Source: Neospora caninum Liverpool
Taxonomy: Eukaryota; Apicomplexa; Conoidasida; Eucoccidiorida; Sarcocystidae
Length of the DNA stretch: 64,000 nt
Assembly (NCBI RefSeq): GCF_000208865.1
Contig: NC_018398.1
Span: 5,170,710 to 5,234,709 of the forward strand
Direction of reading: 5' to 3'
Shown here: one piece after another, positions 34,483 to 47,200 of the stretch
How the letters are laid out: each line of letters begins with the position of its first letter
Position numbering within the stretch: the stretch's first letter is position 1
Program-made: the position numbers and the translations under genes
Notes under the pieces: model-generated
The model's database searches: none
Told to the model about the DNA's origin: nothing
Seen by the model: only the letters and a program-made list of their open reading frames with translations

Positions 34483-37400
34483 TCACTCTTCGCTACCCGC
34501 GCCCCCAGAAGGCGACCGAGGAGACCGGGGCTTGCCGGGCGCTGCGCGTTCAGTGAGGCACGGCCGTCCGAGGCCGGTCGGCACGGCCGAAAGGCTCGAG
34601 CTCCCCTCTTCGGCGACGCATGCCGTCGCGTTCGGACTCTTCTCACTCCTCACACTCTCGCGCATGCGCCCGGTCTGCGAGGCGCCGTCGCGCTGTGCCT
34701 GGTAGCCCGCTTCGGCGCTCCCGAAAGGCCCTCCGAGTCCCACCTGGCCGTCGCGACCGCCGCCTGTGCTGAGCCGGGACGCAGCCCCCGGCTCAGCGCA
34801 CACCTGTGACGTAACCCAGCGTCCAGTCGAGTCGAGCCACCCGCCTCGAGGCCCGTTCCGGAGAGTCGTTCCGCTCGGCACGGGGCCTGCCGCGAGCGAC
34901 GCGCCGCTCATCCACGCAGACTTGCCGCCTCCGCTGACCGGCGACAGGGCGCCGCTGCGACTCGTCATCCTGGACCCGTGGCCGTTTCGGGGCGACCGCC
35001 GCTGCGGAGAGCCGACTGCGCTGGAGCCTTTGGGCCGGCTCGCGGAGCTCCCGGCGAGCGATCCGGCCTCCGAGACCGACGGGACGTCGTAGAGCATGCA
35101 CAGGTCGGCCTGCGTCAAACACTGGCTGTGGACCACGCTCTGCATGTCTTGTTCTTCTGCGTCGCGCGACGCCTCCCAGGGGGGACTGGAGGAACAGATG
35201 CACGTCAGCCACCAAGGCAGTGGCAGACGCTTGTGGAACTGCAGACAGCACATGAAGACGATCAACGGCACCGCCGTACAGACCACGGCGATAGCCAAGA
35301 CCCACGGCGGCAATCCACCTTCGACTTCGGCGCTCTTCTTCGCTTGACGCGTTTCCTGCACGCAGAGGCAAGCACAAGCGAGAACAAGACGTCGAGCATC
35401 GAGCACGCCCAGAGAGAAGACGCACCGCCCCTTCGCCCGGAGTGCCCCACACGACGAGACGGCGCAGGACTCTTCTCCAAAGGAGGTCGGGACCAAGAGC
35501 GAGATCCCCCGACTTACACCCGGCCGGCCCGCGGCCCGCGATGCGGCGTCTCGGCTCTTTGCTTGCACGCTCACACGCGGGAAAACACCAAACTTGACGG
35601 CGCTCCCCCTCCAGGTCATCCGATGGACTGCCATCTCGCGGTCAGCGAACAGAGAGAGATCCTCTCGCACAGAAAACACAGACGTTCGGGGCGTGGCGAT
35701 ATACATCTAGCCTATTCGGGCCTTCTGCGTCTGTCGCCCGAAGCTCGGTGAGTGGCGGTCTGCGCTTTTGGCGAAGGCACAATGCGACACATGGGTCGTG
35801 AGAGCGCGGCGTGCGCGGCCCGCGAGAAGAAAACAAAGTTGCCGTGGCTCCTGCTTGGCGGGGTTTCTCTTACCACATGGTTCTGCTTCTTCACGACGAC
35901 TGCGTAGGGAACCTCGAGGAGGTTTCTGCACTGCTTCAGAATGCGAGCAAACATTTTCTCGGCTCGCATGATCCGCCACTCCTCGCCAGGCGTCAGCGAG
36001 GAGCGCATGCTGGCCAGCCCCTTGATCTTGTAGTGAATGAGAACCATGTCCCTCTGAATGAACTGGAAAGAAACGAACCACGTCCGCTGCGTTCCGTGAG
36101 TGCACCAGTGACACGAAGCGACGACGAAACGCGGCAGCCCCAGCCCCCCGGCGCGAGAAGAAGGCGAATTCTCTCGCGGAGGGTTTTCCCTTCTGGCCCG
36201 CGCGCCCGCCCCTTTCCGCGGGGGTTTTGCACAGAACCTGCACGCACCACGCCCCCTTCACCTCGACAGCGCCGCCACGCCTTCCCCACGACCTCCTCCA
36301 CCCTATACCCTACGCCCTCCACCCTAACCTCCCCCCCCCCCCCTAGTTTTTTTAGGCGTGTTTTTTCTCTGCGCCTACCTTCTGCACGTTGGTCCGTTGA
36401 TTGTCGTCGAGTCCGATGCCGAACGTCTTGAGCTTGAGCGCCTGGCCGTCGTCCGTCAGCTTGGCGGTTCCCAGTTCCTTGATGCGGCAGTCGTCGACGA
36501 CGGGGTCGACTCCGCTGAGGCCCCAGTTGGCGCCGGCGGCCGGCGCCTGGGCCATGAGGAGGAAAGACTTGCGCAGTTTCTCGCCCACGTTCGAGGAATA
36601 GCTCGAGATCGGCACGTAGACGAAGAAGTGGATGTCGTAGTCCGTCGTGAACGGCAGGCCGAGGTGGCTGCCCAGCGTGTCGGTCACGTCGCCGCCCTCG
36701 ATGGTGCTGTAGATCACAAAGGATCGGCGGAAGAACCAGATCGGGAGGGCCCCCTTGGCGCCGTTGATGTGGCGCTTCAAGGCCTTCATGGCCGTCACGA
36801 CGGGGACAACTGCGTCCGGGTCTCCGCCGGTCCAGTCCGGCGCCGACAACAGGCTGTCGGGGTTGCGCAAGATGTTTGCGGCTTCGTCGCGCTCGTCTTC
36901 GACGCCGTTCCGCAGATTCCGCGCCTCGCCCAAGTGCGCGCCGCGCTCCAAGATCGGCTGCTCGGGCAGCGAGACCAGCGGGTTGGCGGCGTTGTGCAGC
37001 GACCGGTTCCCCTCGTTGAAAAACTGGATCTCGACGAGCATGCTGTCGCTCGTCATCGCCTGCAACAGCCGCTGGTTCGCCTCGTACGAGTTGCCCTCGC
37101 CAAGCACGCCAGACTGGAAAATCCCCGAGCCGAGCTTCACGACGTACCCCGCGAGACGCGTGATGGGCAACTGCTTCCGCGTCACGCGCGGCACGGCCTC
37201 GGCCGCCAGCGCGTCCGCGCCCTCCGCGCCCTCCGCGCCGTCGTCCGTGGACGTGCTGGCGGCGACGCGCCGGGTTCGCGGGGCCTTGCGCGGCCTGCGG
37301 AACGGATCTTTCCGCAACAGCCGCAGATCCTCCGCCAGCTGCTGCACTGCCTTCTCCAACTCGCTAACGAGGACACTCAAGAGGTACTGGCGAAACTGCT

Positions 37401-39462
37401 CCAGCTGCGTCGCCGTGGTCGACCCCTCGATGAAGACTGACGCCAAGGGCGAAGACCGGAACCCGTCGAGCAGCAGGAAAATGTGGCCACACACAGGCTC
37501 GTCCATGATCGGTTCGCGCACCGCGTCCGACACCAGCGAGACGGCGTCCTGAAACGCACCCGTCGTCGACGCCACAACCGGCCCCACGACCCAGTCCGCG
37601 AGCATCGTCTCCATGGCGTCGCCTGGCGGAAAGAGACATGCAAGCCACCGGAAGAGAAGAATCGCACCACGAGCAAAGAGACCCACGAGGGGGGACTTGC
37701 GAAGAGCCACGCGAAAAAGGAGAAAGAACAGAGAAGACGGGAAGGACCACGTGCGCCAGCAAAACCGGCGGGAAGAAAACCTGTTCACGGGCGGAGAGAG
37801 AGTGCGTGTGGGTGTGCGGGGGGTGGACGGAAAAGCAGACAGTGGGCTGCGCAAAAGGAGACCGCTCTCTGGTTCGTGGATCAGAGCTGCGTTGCAGGTG
37901 CGGTGTTTGCGGCTTCGTGTTTTTTCCCCTCACCAGTCTGGAGTCGGCGGACAATGAGGTAGGAAGACCAGATCGACGTGGCGTGATTGATGAGCTCGGG
38001 GAGCGTTTCCCCTGGCCGCAGGGAGATGCGCGTTCTCCGTGAGAACTTCAAAATGTCCTGCGTTGACCACATCTTGGACTCCACCTGCTCTTCCTCCATC
38101 AACCGCACAATGAAGGCGTGATACGCGAACGTGCCGTCTCCCATGGGGAAGTCCTCGGCACTCGCATCTGCAGCTCGGCTCCCCTCGCTGTCTCGCTGGA
38201 CACCGGCTTCTTTCTGGTCGCCGCTGGGTGTCGCGTCACGCGTCGCGGACTGAGCAGATTTTCCACCGGGCGCTGTCCGGGCGGATCTCTGGGTTCCGTT
38301 CCCGCCGCTCGCGGTCTTCGCGGTCTTCTTGTCGTCCTCAGAAGTCGACTGCTTAGCCTCCTTGTACCACCTTGCCCAGTACTGAGCTACGGATGCGGGC
38401 GGACCGTTTGCGTCTCCCGCCTTGGCAGCCTCAGACTCCGAAGCCTGGGGGCGCTCCGCGGACACGTCGCCCGGCGACTCGTCCCCGCTGGTCGCCGGAG
38501 GAGACCCGCGAGAAGCTTGGATGGCTTCGAAGAGACGCACCGCTACCAGTGTTACCTGCACAGCGGGGTCAGAGACACACACGCACGAAGCCGTCGGTCT
38601 CCAGTCCCCTCACCAGCATCCGCACCGCGACGCGCATAGAGGAGAGCACATGGGGCAAAGTTGACACGAATGCACACAGACGCCACGCCTCGGACGGCTC
38701 GGCAAAGCAGCAGAGAGAAGGGGATCCACGAACAACTGCCTGGAAGGCGAGAGACGCACGCGCGCGGCTGGGTGAGTGTGCAGGTTGCATTCCCTTTGAG
38801 TGGTTTCACGCGTCGCGCGTTCAGGGAAAAACACGGTCCAGGATCCTCCGCGGAGCGCACGTCGGATCCGGCATGGGTTGGTCGCCTCGTGCTCCCGACC
38901 GCCGCTCACTTACTTGCTTTCCAGCGATCGTGTTGATTTCACAAGGCTCTGCGTTTTGCCAGAAGAAGCCGGAGCGCCGCGAGGGTTCTGCGTGGGCGTC
39001 AACCAGGAGGCGGTGGAGAAGCTCGGTCGCCTGGCCGAACTTGACACTTTCTTTCATGTCCCACCTTCGACCTTCGGGGGTCGCCTCGTCTTCCGAGAAC
39101 TGAACCAGCAAGAGCGCGAGGAGGATGAACTGTTTCGCGAGTTTAGGGTCGGCGTTCATCGACTCGCACATGCGACGGTGCAAAGGGTTCTCGCTGCCTA
39201 ACCAGCGGTCGGCCAGGAATTTCTCCGTGGAGACGCGCGAGAAGGCTGAAGCCGGCGCCGCAGCTCGGGAGGCAGATGCGGATCGGCCTGCCTCGTTGCC
39301 TCCATCCGGCGGGTCCGGCGACGGAGACTTGGAAGAGCCGTCGCCAGCGCCATTCTCTCCAGAAGACGTGGAAGAACGGTCCAAGGAACTCTCTGCGGCC
39401 TTCCCTGCAGTCGAAGAGGATGCCGCGCCTGACAGCAACGGAGGCGTGGCACAGACACACAT
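34483..39462 (-). CDS. Unrecognised single-pass membrane protein, 1,206+ aa
   Basis: Function unknown to me. Six exons keep phase: 39462-38914, 38555-37934, 37622-36379, 36062-35874, 35661-35518 and 35355-34483. From the first in-frame ATG (39462) they give 1,206 residues. The frame stays open upstream to 39582 without an ATG. A polypyrimidine tract ending in TAG just before the ATG suggests an acceptor, so an upstream exon may supply the true start and a signal peptide (RVLRLAVAMCVC looks like part of one). The large middle part is well folded in appearance and cysteine-poor, with mixed helix and strand. One transmembrane segment is at about residues 934-954 (WVLAIAVVCTAVPLIVFMCC), followed by a Ser/Gly/Arg/Pro-rich tail of about 250 residues. 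The layout suggests a type I surface or secretory-pathway protein with a disordered cytosolic tail. The acceptor of exon 5 is the weakest boundary. Confidence 0.72.
36298..36343. repeat. CCCTA-like degenerate repeat and C13 run in an intron
   Basis: Within the intron between exons 3 and 4 of the membrane-protein gene, the plus strand reads as five loose CCCTA/CCCTC units followed by thirteen C (36331-36343). The units resemble the apicomplexan telomere unit only loosely. Confidence 0.6.
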
Positions 39463-42400
39463 GGCGACAGCGAGACGCAGCACTCTATTTAGTGGGGAAG
39501 AGAGAACGTTCACTTGCGAGTGAATCCCCGGAACGGTCAACACGTCATCAGGAAGGAGGCGCAGGAACGGGCACTTTTCCACCTCTGAGCGTCATCCACA
39601 GCCCAAAACAAAGTCGAGAGACGAACCCCGCCCCGTCAATCCAGGACCAGAAAAGGCGGACGAAGCACCAGTGGTGTTTCGGCGAGTTTGTTTTCACGCA
39701 AGCTCGCCCACGCGCGGAAAGGAACGGGAGCGGTCGACGCAAAACCTGTTCTAGATGTGGCGTCGCTATGAAGAACACGCGGTTTTGCCAAGACGCTGCG
39801 GGGCAATATACAGCAAGTCCTCTGTACAAACTCATGTCGCCCAACAGTTCTTTGCGCCGCGGTTCTCACCTGCTTCAGGGTTTTCGCCCTGCGATGCTGC
39901 GGCCGCAAAGTGCACCAAGGCGCAAGCAGGCGAAACAGTGTACACAGAATTGCCCCATTCGGAGCACAAGGTGAGCGATGCGGCCAGGACAAACAAGGAC
40001 AAATAGGAAACGAAGGAACAGACCGGCCGCACGCTCCCTCGATTTCTATGCTTCGTCGCGGTGTGCGACACAACGCTGCAGGGGTTACCCTCCATCGTCG
40101 CCGGGAAATGCGGCGAAAAGAGAGGAGGGGGTTGCCGGGGCACACACGGCAGAAATTTAGACTGTATCAACTCAGCCTGGCTGAGCTGCGCCAAACAATT
40201 TAAAATCGGCGCGAAAAATCGGGGAACCGCGGAAGAAGCGCCAAGGGAAGGCCATGCCAGGCAGCCGGGGAACCTGCTGGCGGTGGGGCTGAGCGTTTTT
40301 GGATCTACAACGTACCCCGAAAGCCGCCCCATGGCCCTAGTATCGGGCTCGAGGATGGGGACAGACCCAAGGGCGATCTTCAGCCGCAACGGCGCGCGCA
40401 AAAACAAAACGGAAGTTGGCTACAGAGGGGGACTCCGGCAAGGCCCTCGGATACTGGGAAAAACGCGATCTGCGGATTGGACGGGCATTCGGCGGGGAAA
40501 AAGTCGAGTCGATATTGTCATGGCGATTCAAATCGGCGAGGCAAACCAAGACAAGAAAAATAATTCCACATGTGCGGCACTCTCTCCGGCGAAAAAAGCA
40601 CTGGGAGTTGCCCCGCCAGTCCAGCGGAAAGACACCGGCAAGCGGCGCGTGAAGAAGGCCAGGTCGCGCGAGGCTCTTCACCCTATTTTCGAGAATGTCG
40701 TTGTTTCCGGGAAACCGTTTAGCCCCGTCAGAAGCGACACGAACGAATTAGTAGGTTCCGGGTGTCGTACCCGAACGGCTGAAGCGAGGACGATCCGCCG
40801 TCGTGGAAAGACCCACCTCTCTCCGGCGCAGAGCAATACGCTGTCCGATTCAACAAAGAACGGAACACACTACAGGTGGCAGCGCTGTGGTCAAACACGA
40901 CGCATGCCGTGTGTGGCATTGAGAAGCAAGACGAGAAGAAGGGGAACAGGAACCGACACGTTTGCGCAGTTGTCTGGGAAAGCTGGCCCGTGAGTGCGTT
41001 CGGGAGAGGACGGGCAACATATCTCCCCTCCTAGTGGTTTCCCCCGAGAAAGAGACGTTGAGACGGCCAAAGCGCGACGCGGCAGAGCCGAAAGAAATCC
41101 CTGATAGGTGTTCCGTTCCGGGTTCCTTCTCACCCACGCCCTCCAACCCTCTGCTGAAATGACTAAAACAGTGCTGTGAAAACAGCGGCGTCCCAGGGTT
41201 TGCGAACACCCCGTGGACGCGCTGCCGAGGCGGGAAAAGGAGCGGCGAAGTCCACGTTGCGTTTTCGGAGGCTGAAAGCGACAAACAAAGTGAAGGAAAC
41301 TTAGTGACTCGAGAAGGAGTGCAGAGCTTGAAGCAGTCTTGCGTTTTTTTTCAGCCTGGATCCTCGCAAAATCGCAACTTTTCGGCGGCGCCAAATCTGT
41401 GCCTTCCCGGGAATACACGGACGCGGAGTATGCTACGGCCTCTTGTCGCACGCAGCTTCGCGAAACGTAGCCCGCGGCGTAGCAGAAGATAGCAGACGCG
41501 CTCATGCACTGACGACGCGATTTATGTCACACTTACCAATCTGGAGAGTCAGCGAACGCCTGTTTTTTCGGCACCCTCGCACGGACGCCTTCGCGCAGTT
41601 CCAGATTCAGCGGGACAAGCGAGCGATCCGGCGCGCCGCTTGCCTCTCGCTTCCACGAGGCGATCGATGAAGAGAATCGGAGAGTGACAGTCTGCTCCTG
41701 TTGGAAAGTCTGCAACGGATCCCAAGCGATCGCCCGTCGACGTGTTATGAGGCGCAGAAGGCGTTGACTGAGCACCGCGGATCTGGCATACCGTACTATA
41801 TACACCATGGACGACCGAGAGATGCACATGGATACTTGCCGGTGTCATCTGTGGTATTGAGCAGGAACTGCGTCTGACACAGAACCCTCATCATTTCACG
41901 GGTCCGGTGCTTGGCCTGCCGACAGTTTCCAGTTTGCGTCGAAACCGTTTCTGTGCTCCAGATAGGAAACAACGACTCAATGAAGAAAGGTGTGGTGACG
42001 AGACCAACGCGGTGTGAGAACCACGCCGTCATGTGTGTGTGTTTCACGCATGGCATCCCTTCGTGGTATTCTTCAGCACTTTAGGAGTCACAGCAGCGCT
42101 GAAGAAATGGAGTCCATGAAAGACCATTACCCCGCTGGCTGTGGAGGAGGTTGAGAGCCGGCTGACGGCGGTTCAGTTGTGCAACACGAATCCATGTTTC
42201 TTCCACACTCAGATTGTCCGTCGGCACATTTTTACGCGCGCGCTCCATGGGGTGTAATTGAAACTCTTCTGTTTGCCGATGAAACAACAGAAGGTAACAT
42301 TCCTGGTTGGAGGGGGTGTTATATAGTAGCCACTAACCCTCAGTAGACACTGCGAAGCTCGGAGGGAAATGACGTATTCTCATCTCTTCTTTCCGCGAGA

Positions 42401-44247
42401 CCACAACTGCCTTCTTCCCCCGACCGGAAGACCTCGGGGAGAAGCTTCTTAGCAGCTGCATTGCTCCCGCCAGTTCTACGTCTTCATTTCACACCGAACC
42501 ACACTTTGGTATCTGCAGTGAAAGCGATGGCAGAACGCATTCATGAGGCACGATACCGCTACGAGTTCGACAGTTTGACGGCTGTCTGTGAAAGTGCTCG
42601 CACGTCGCATCGAGTGACAGGTGGTGACGCTAACACAGAAAGCGAATCCTCCAGAAGCGTACACTGTCTGTGATACTGAAAGATCGGCACGCATAGTTCG
42701 GCTGGCCGACTACGGCATTTCGTGAACACGCGGGACTGTGTGCAGTGTGCATTCCAGCAACGCCCCGGTGCCTGTGGCCAGGGGCATAAAGTACCCGGCC
42801 TGCATCATCTCGCAACAGCTGAGGATCGCAGGTGGATGTCAAGGACAAACCCCGCGACCGCCACAGGGCGTGTTATTTGCTGTATCTCGAGCGATGAGTG
42901 GTAGGTTGAGAGGCGCCGACGGTATATCAGAAAGCTATCTGCAGCGACGCGCTTTCTGCATTGTCGAACCGAACTTGCGAAAAAAATCGAGAAAAAGCAG
43001 TTGAGTTTCTGGTAGGAAAGGCAAAAAAAGAACGAAAAAGCGCTACACGGAAAACAAAGAAGGTTCGGAGTATGGCGAAATTAACAGCCTTTAGCGTCCA
43101 ATGTGCATGCACCGCTCCGGAGGAAAGAGAAAAATACGAATCACTACCTGACACACGAACAAAAAGAGAACACACATTTGCTCTAGGAACGAGCAAGCGC
43201 GTGTGCGTCCGTCGACTCGGTATGCATGCCACACCAACCCTGAAGGTGTGATTTTTGGAGGCGTTATTTGCAGCTGCGTCTGGAGGTAGATCCGGTCCAA
43301 ACCAACCCACAGGGTCGCTCAGTCACTGGTTCCCAGTCCGTCTGTCCGTGGATGAACGTTTTCTCTCGCTCTGGTCTCGCTCGCGAAAACACTTTCGTTC
43401 TTCCGTTTGAACCCTTCCTCTTGTGGAGGGGACCGCAACGTCTTTCTCTGGGCCGCGCCTGGCCGCCTCCCCCGGATCTTCTCTCCCCGGAAACTCGGAA
43501 AGCTCCCTCGAAACTCTTCTAGCGTTAGCCTTTACAGAAGAAAGAGCCAGACGAAAGAGAGGGACAAGATGCTGAGTTAGCGAACGCATCGCACGCGTAT
43601 CGTGGCACGAGACAGGGACAGCTGACGCAGTCGGCTGCGCTTAGATCCCGCCACGAGATCGCAGAGCTCTCCTGACATACCTGCCGCACACGGGAAGAGA
43701 TCGGCATGCGGCACTTCGCCCAGCACTACGCGAGCGCGAAAGCCGAGACTGGACTGCCGGGTTGGAACCGCTCCCGACAAAAGCGACGGTCGGGGAAGCA
43801 GCGCATGCAGCACAACGCCACACGAAACACCCTCATAGAGAGGGTACGCCAGCAAGCACCAAAAGACGGCGATTACGGTGCGAGCTTTTTCTCGCTCACC
43901 GGGCGGACCGTCGGCAGGAACTGGAAGGAAACCCACTGCGTTTCGATGCACCCAAAAAGAGAACCGGAGATTGACCGGGCCGTGACAAACAAGTCGACAG
44001 TGAAAACGGCGAAGAAAAGGCGCCAAAATCTCGACTCGTCTTCGTGACGCGCGCGAGCAAGAGACACACGTCGCCTCGCCCGACTGCACTGCGGTGTGCA
44101 GACTGGCGTGTTTCTAACGCCGTTTCAGTTAGCCGCAGCTACGTCCACACGCGGTCGTCCTTAGTGCACCTGCCGGTCTTTTCCAGGACCAAAGGAGAAA
44201 CGAAAAGTGTCGGCCCAGAAACAAAGTGTCAGAAAACAGAAAAGTCT
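39463..44247. other. Intergenic region (membrane protein / mtHSP70)
   Basis: About 4.8 kb between the start of the membrane-protein gene and the stop of mtHSP70, both on the minus strand. It should hold the mtHSP70 3' region, the promoter of the membrane-protein gene and possibly a missed 5' exon near its left end. A 310-codon plus-strand frame (40061-40993) and a 204-codon minus frame (40891-41505) have no recognisable domains. Two WGAGACG-type heptamers lie at 41051-41057 and 41059-41065. Confidence 0.45.
41051..41065. promoter_or_regulatory. Paired WGAGACG promoter-type heptamers
   Basis: AGAGACG (41051-41057) and TGAGACG (41059-41065) sit one base apart. This heptamer is a known upstream element of several T. 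gondii genes. The pair is about 1.6 kb upstream of the first ATG of the membrane-protein gene, so assignment to that gene is inference. Confidence 0.3.
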
Positions 44248-47200
44248 TTACGAGCTCTTCTTGTCGCCGCTCTCGCTCCCGCTCTCACTACCGCTGGTGC
44301 TGCTCGAGTCCGTCGATCCGGCCTGCATGCACAACCGACACGGAGACGTTCGCGCACATTCGGCTCTGCGACGCCGTTCTTGCTGGCGCCACCAACGACT
44401 CGAAACAGGGATAGTACCCTTTTCGAGAACACAAAAACCGCGACAAAACGCCATTGCGCATAACGGGCCAGGTACAGGAATGACGGCCAGGGAAACAATG
44501 CCGCCTGGCCCAATAAAAACGCGGTGACCGCCGCGCTCTGTGTAGGTTGTAGAAACGCGAAACCTCACACATGTTGCATCGGAACGCCCAGGAGACGTCG
44601 TTTCTTCCCAGGCAGTTGACAGGGGTGCGTCTGCGTGACGAGGCCTTTTACCTGGTTGTACGCCTGCTGAGAAATCTTCCACGACGCTTCTTGCAGGGTT
44701 TTAAGAGCCTCGCGGATCGGATCGGGATCCTCCTGACCAAGCGTGGAGCGTAGGTGTGTGATTTTCTCCTGCAAGTCCGTGCGGTCTGCATCAGTCATCT
44801 TATCCTGAGAAAGCACCAGGGCGCACGCCACGAGAAATGGGAACTCCACGGAAAAGAGCGACTACCGGTGTAAAGAGTCTGCGAGTTTGTCTTCCTCGCA
44901 AACGGCGTCTCTCTATCAAAGTGGAGCGTGGTCTCCCCAGAGAGATCCACAGAAAGTTGCTACGCGCTGAGCCTTGGCGACAACCCCCCCCCCCGACCAG
45001 TTGCCCAGTGTCTGTCGAAGCATCTCGAATCCCTATTCCTCGGGGAGAAAGCCTTTGGAGGGCGTGTGTAGAAACAGGCAAAGATGAAAATGGGGAAAAG
45101 ACCAGTCACGAGCGGCAACCTGACTGGTGAGTGGAACACTCTGTCCCAGACCCCGCATTTTAAAGCCCTTCTCTTGGTGCCACGACGAAAGACGCGACGC
45201 CTCCTCCGCCCCGCACACAGACACCCCACAAAGATGAGACGCGTCTGCAGTCCCCTGTGTACCTTGAGGTCGGTCATTTGTTTTTCAACAGAGTAGATGA
45301 GAGTCTCTGCCTCGTTCTTCGCTTGCACGGCGTCCTTCTTCTTCTCGTCTTGCTCCTTGTACATCTCGGCGTCCTTCACCATTTGCTCGATCTGAGCGTC
45401 GGACAGGCCGCCGCTGGACTGGATGGTGATCTCCTGTCGCTTCCCAGTGCTCTTGTCCACGGCGCTGATGTTCATGATGCCGTTTGCGTCCACGTCGAAG
45501 GTGACCTCGATCTGCGGAACGCCTCTGGGGGCCGGGGGAATGCCGACGAGGTCGAACTGGCCGAGCATCTTGTTGGCCGCAGCCATCTCGCGCTCTCCCT
45601 GGTAGACCTTGATCCCGACCTGGCGGGGGGGGGGGGGGGGGGGCGAGACACAAGCCACACGCGGGAGCAGGAGCCAACATCGCGACGAAATTCCCGGGGG
45701 AAAGGCGGGAACGCGGCACTGCTGCGCGTCGCGTTGACCCGACAACGGAACTTCGCTTTCCTCGGCGTGCAACAAGAAAACAGGGAAAAGCACGAGGCAA
45801 GAACCTGTCCATCTCGGGAGGCGCGAGGAGAAGTAGCCGCCAGCTAGGAAAGGCGCGAACGCCACAGCCAAGAAAGAGGCGCGAAGAGCGAACTGCCATC
45901 ATCGGCTTTGTGTCGACCGTCGCGCATGGTCACATGCGGCCGACCTTCCTGGGTCTGCGGGGAGAGGGTGTGTCTGTGTACAGGGGCGCCCGCGGAGACA
46001 GCTTACCTGAGTTTGGTTGTCCGCAGCGGTGGAGAACACTTGGCTCTTTTTGGTGGGGATGGTGGTGTTTCGGTTGATGAGGCGCGTGAAGACGCCGCCG
46101 AGCGTCTCAATACCCAGCGAGAGGGGACAGACGTCGAGGAGGAGCAAGTCCTTGATCTCGCCCTTGAGGACGCCCGCCTGGATGGCCGCGCCCATGGCCA
46201 CGGCTTCGTCGGGGTTCACACCCTTGCTCGGTTCCTTGCCGAAGATTTGTTTCACCAGTTCAGTGACCTTGGGCATGCGAGTCATGCCGCCGACGAGAAT
46301 GACGTCGGACAAGTCGCTCTTCGACACGCCCGCGTCCTTGATGCACTTCTCGCACGGCTCCACAGACTGCTGCAGGAGTCCGCCCACGAGCTCTTCCAGT
46401 TTGGCGCGCGTCAGCTTCACTTGCAGGTGCTTCGGGCCGGACTGGTCCGCAGTGATGAACGGCAGATTCACTTCGGTCTGCACTTTGCTGGACAGCTCGA
46501 TCTTGGCTGTTTCCGCCGCTTCGCGCAGGCGCTGGAGCGCGAGTTTGTCTTTCGTCAGGTCGATGCCCTGCGCCTTTTTGAACTCGTCGATCAAGTGCTG
46601 CAAGATCTTCTGGTCAAAGTCTTCGCCGCCAAGAGACGTGTTCCCGTTCGTCGCCTTCACCTCAAACACTCCGCCGAGAATCTCCAAGATCGAAATATCG
46701 AAGGTGCCGCCGCCCAGATCGTACACGGCGATGGTCTTTCCGTCGTCCTTGTCCATGCCGAACGCGAGCGCCGCGGCCGTCGGCTCGTTGATGATGCGAA
46801 GGACTTCCAGGCCAGCTGAACACGCGCAGTTGGGACCGAAAACGAAACCCCGCAGTCCAGAACAAGGCAAAGAAAAGCTTCCAAGAAAGCGCCTCTACAG
46901 AGAACCGCATGCACCAGGCAACTTGCCCCTGTGTGGTTTTATCTGGCGGGCGGCCGCGCGAAGGCGACTGGCCGCTTGGCACACAGGCGTCTCGCCTGTT
47001 CTTCCCGCGTGTCAAACGTGCGGGGGCTTCGCTCTCGCAACTCACCGATTTTTCCCGCGTCCTTCGTCGCCTGTCTCTGCGAGTCGTTGAAGTACGCGGG
47101 GACAGTGATGACGGCCTGTTTGACCGGTCGGCCAATGTACGCCTCGGCGGTCTCCTTCATCTTGGTGAGAATGAAGGCACTGATTTGACTCGGCGAGTAA

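Noticed and set aside
39463..39582. Start of the membrane protein at 39582
   Set aside because: The codon there is GTG, not valid for a nuclear gene; the first in-frame ATG is at 39462, or the true start is in an upstream exon.
40061..40993. 310-codon plus-strand frame
   Set aside because: ATG-initiated but without domain, composition bias or splice context to support it; kept only as a note in the intergenic entry.
45908..46819. 303-codon frame antisense to mtHSP70
   Set aside because: Long open frames opposite HSP70/DnaK coding sequence are a well-known codon-bias artefact, often misannotated as glutamate dehydrogenase.
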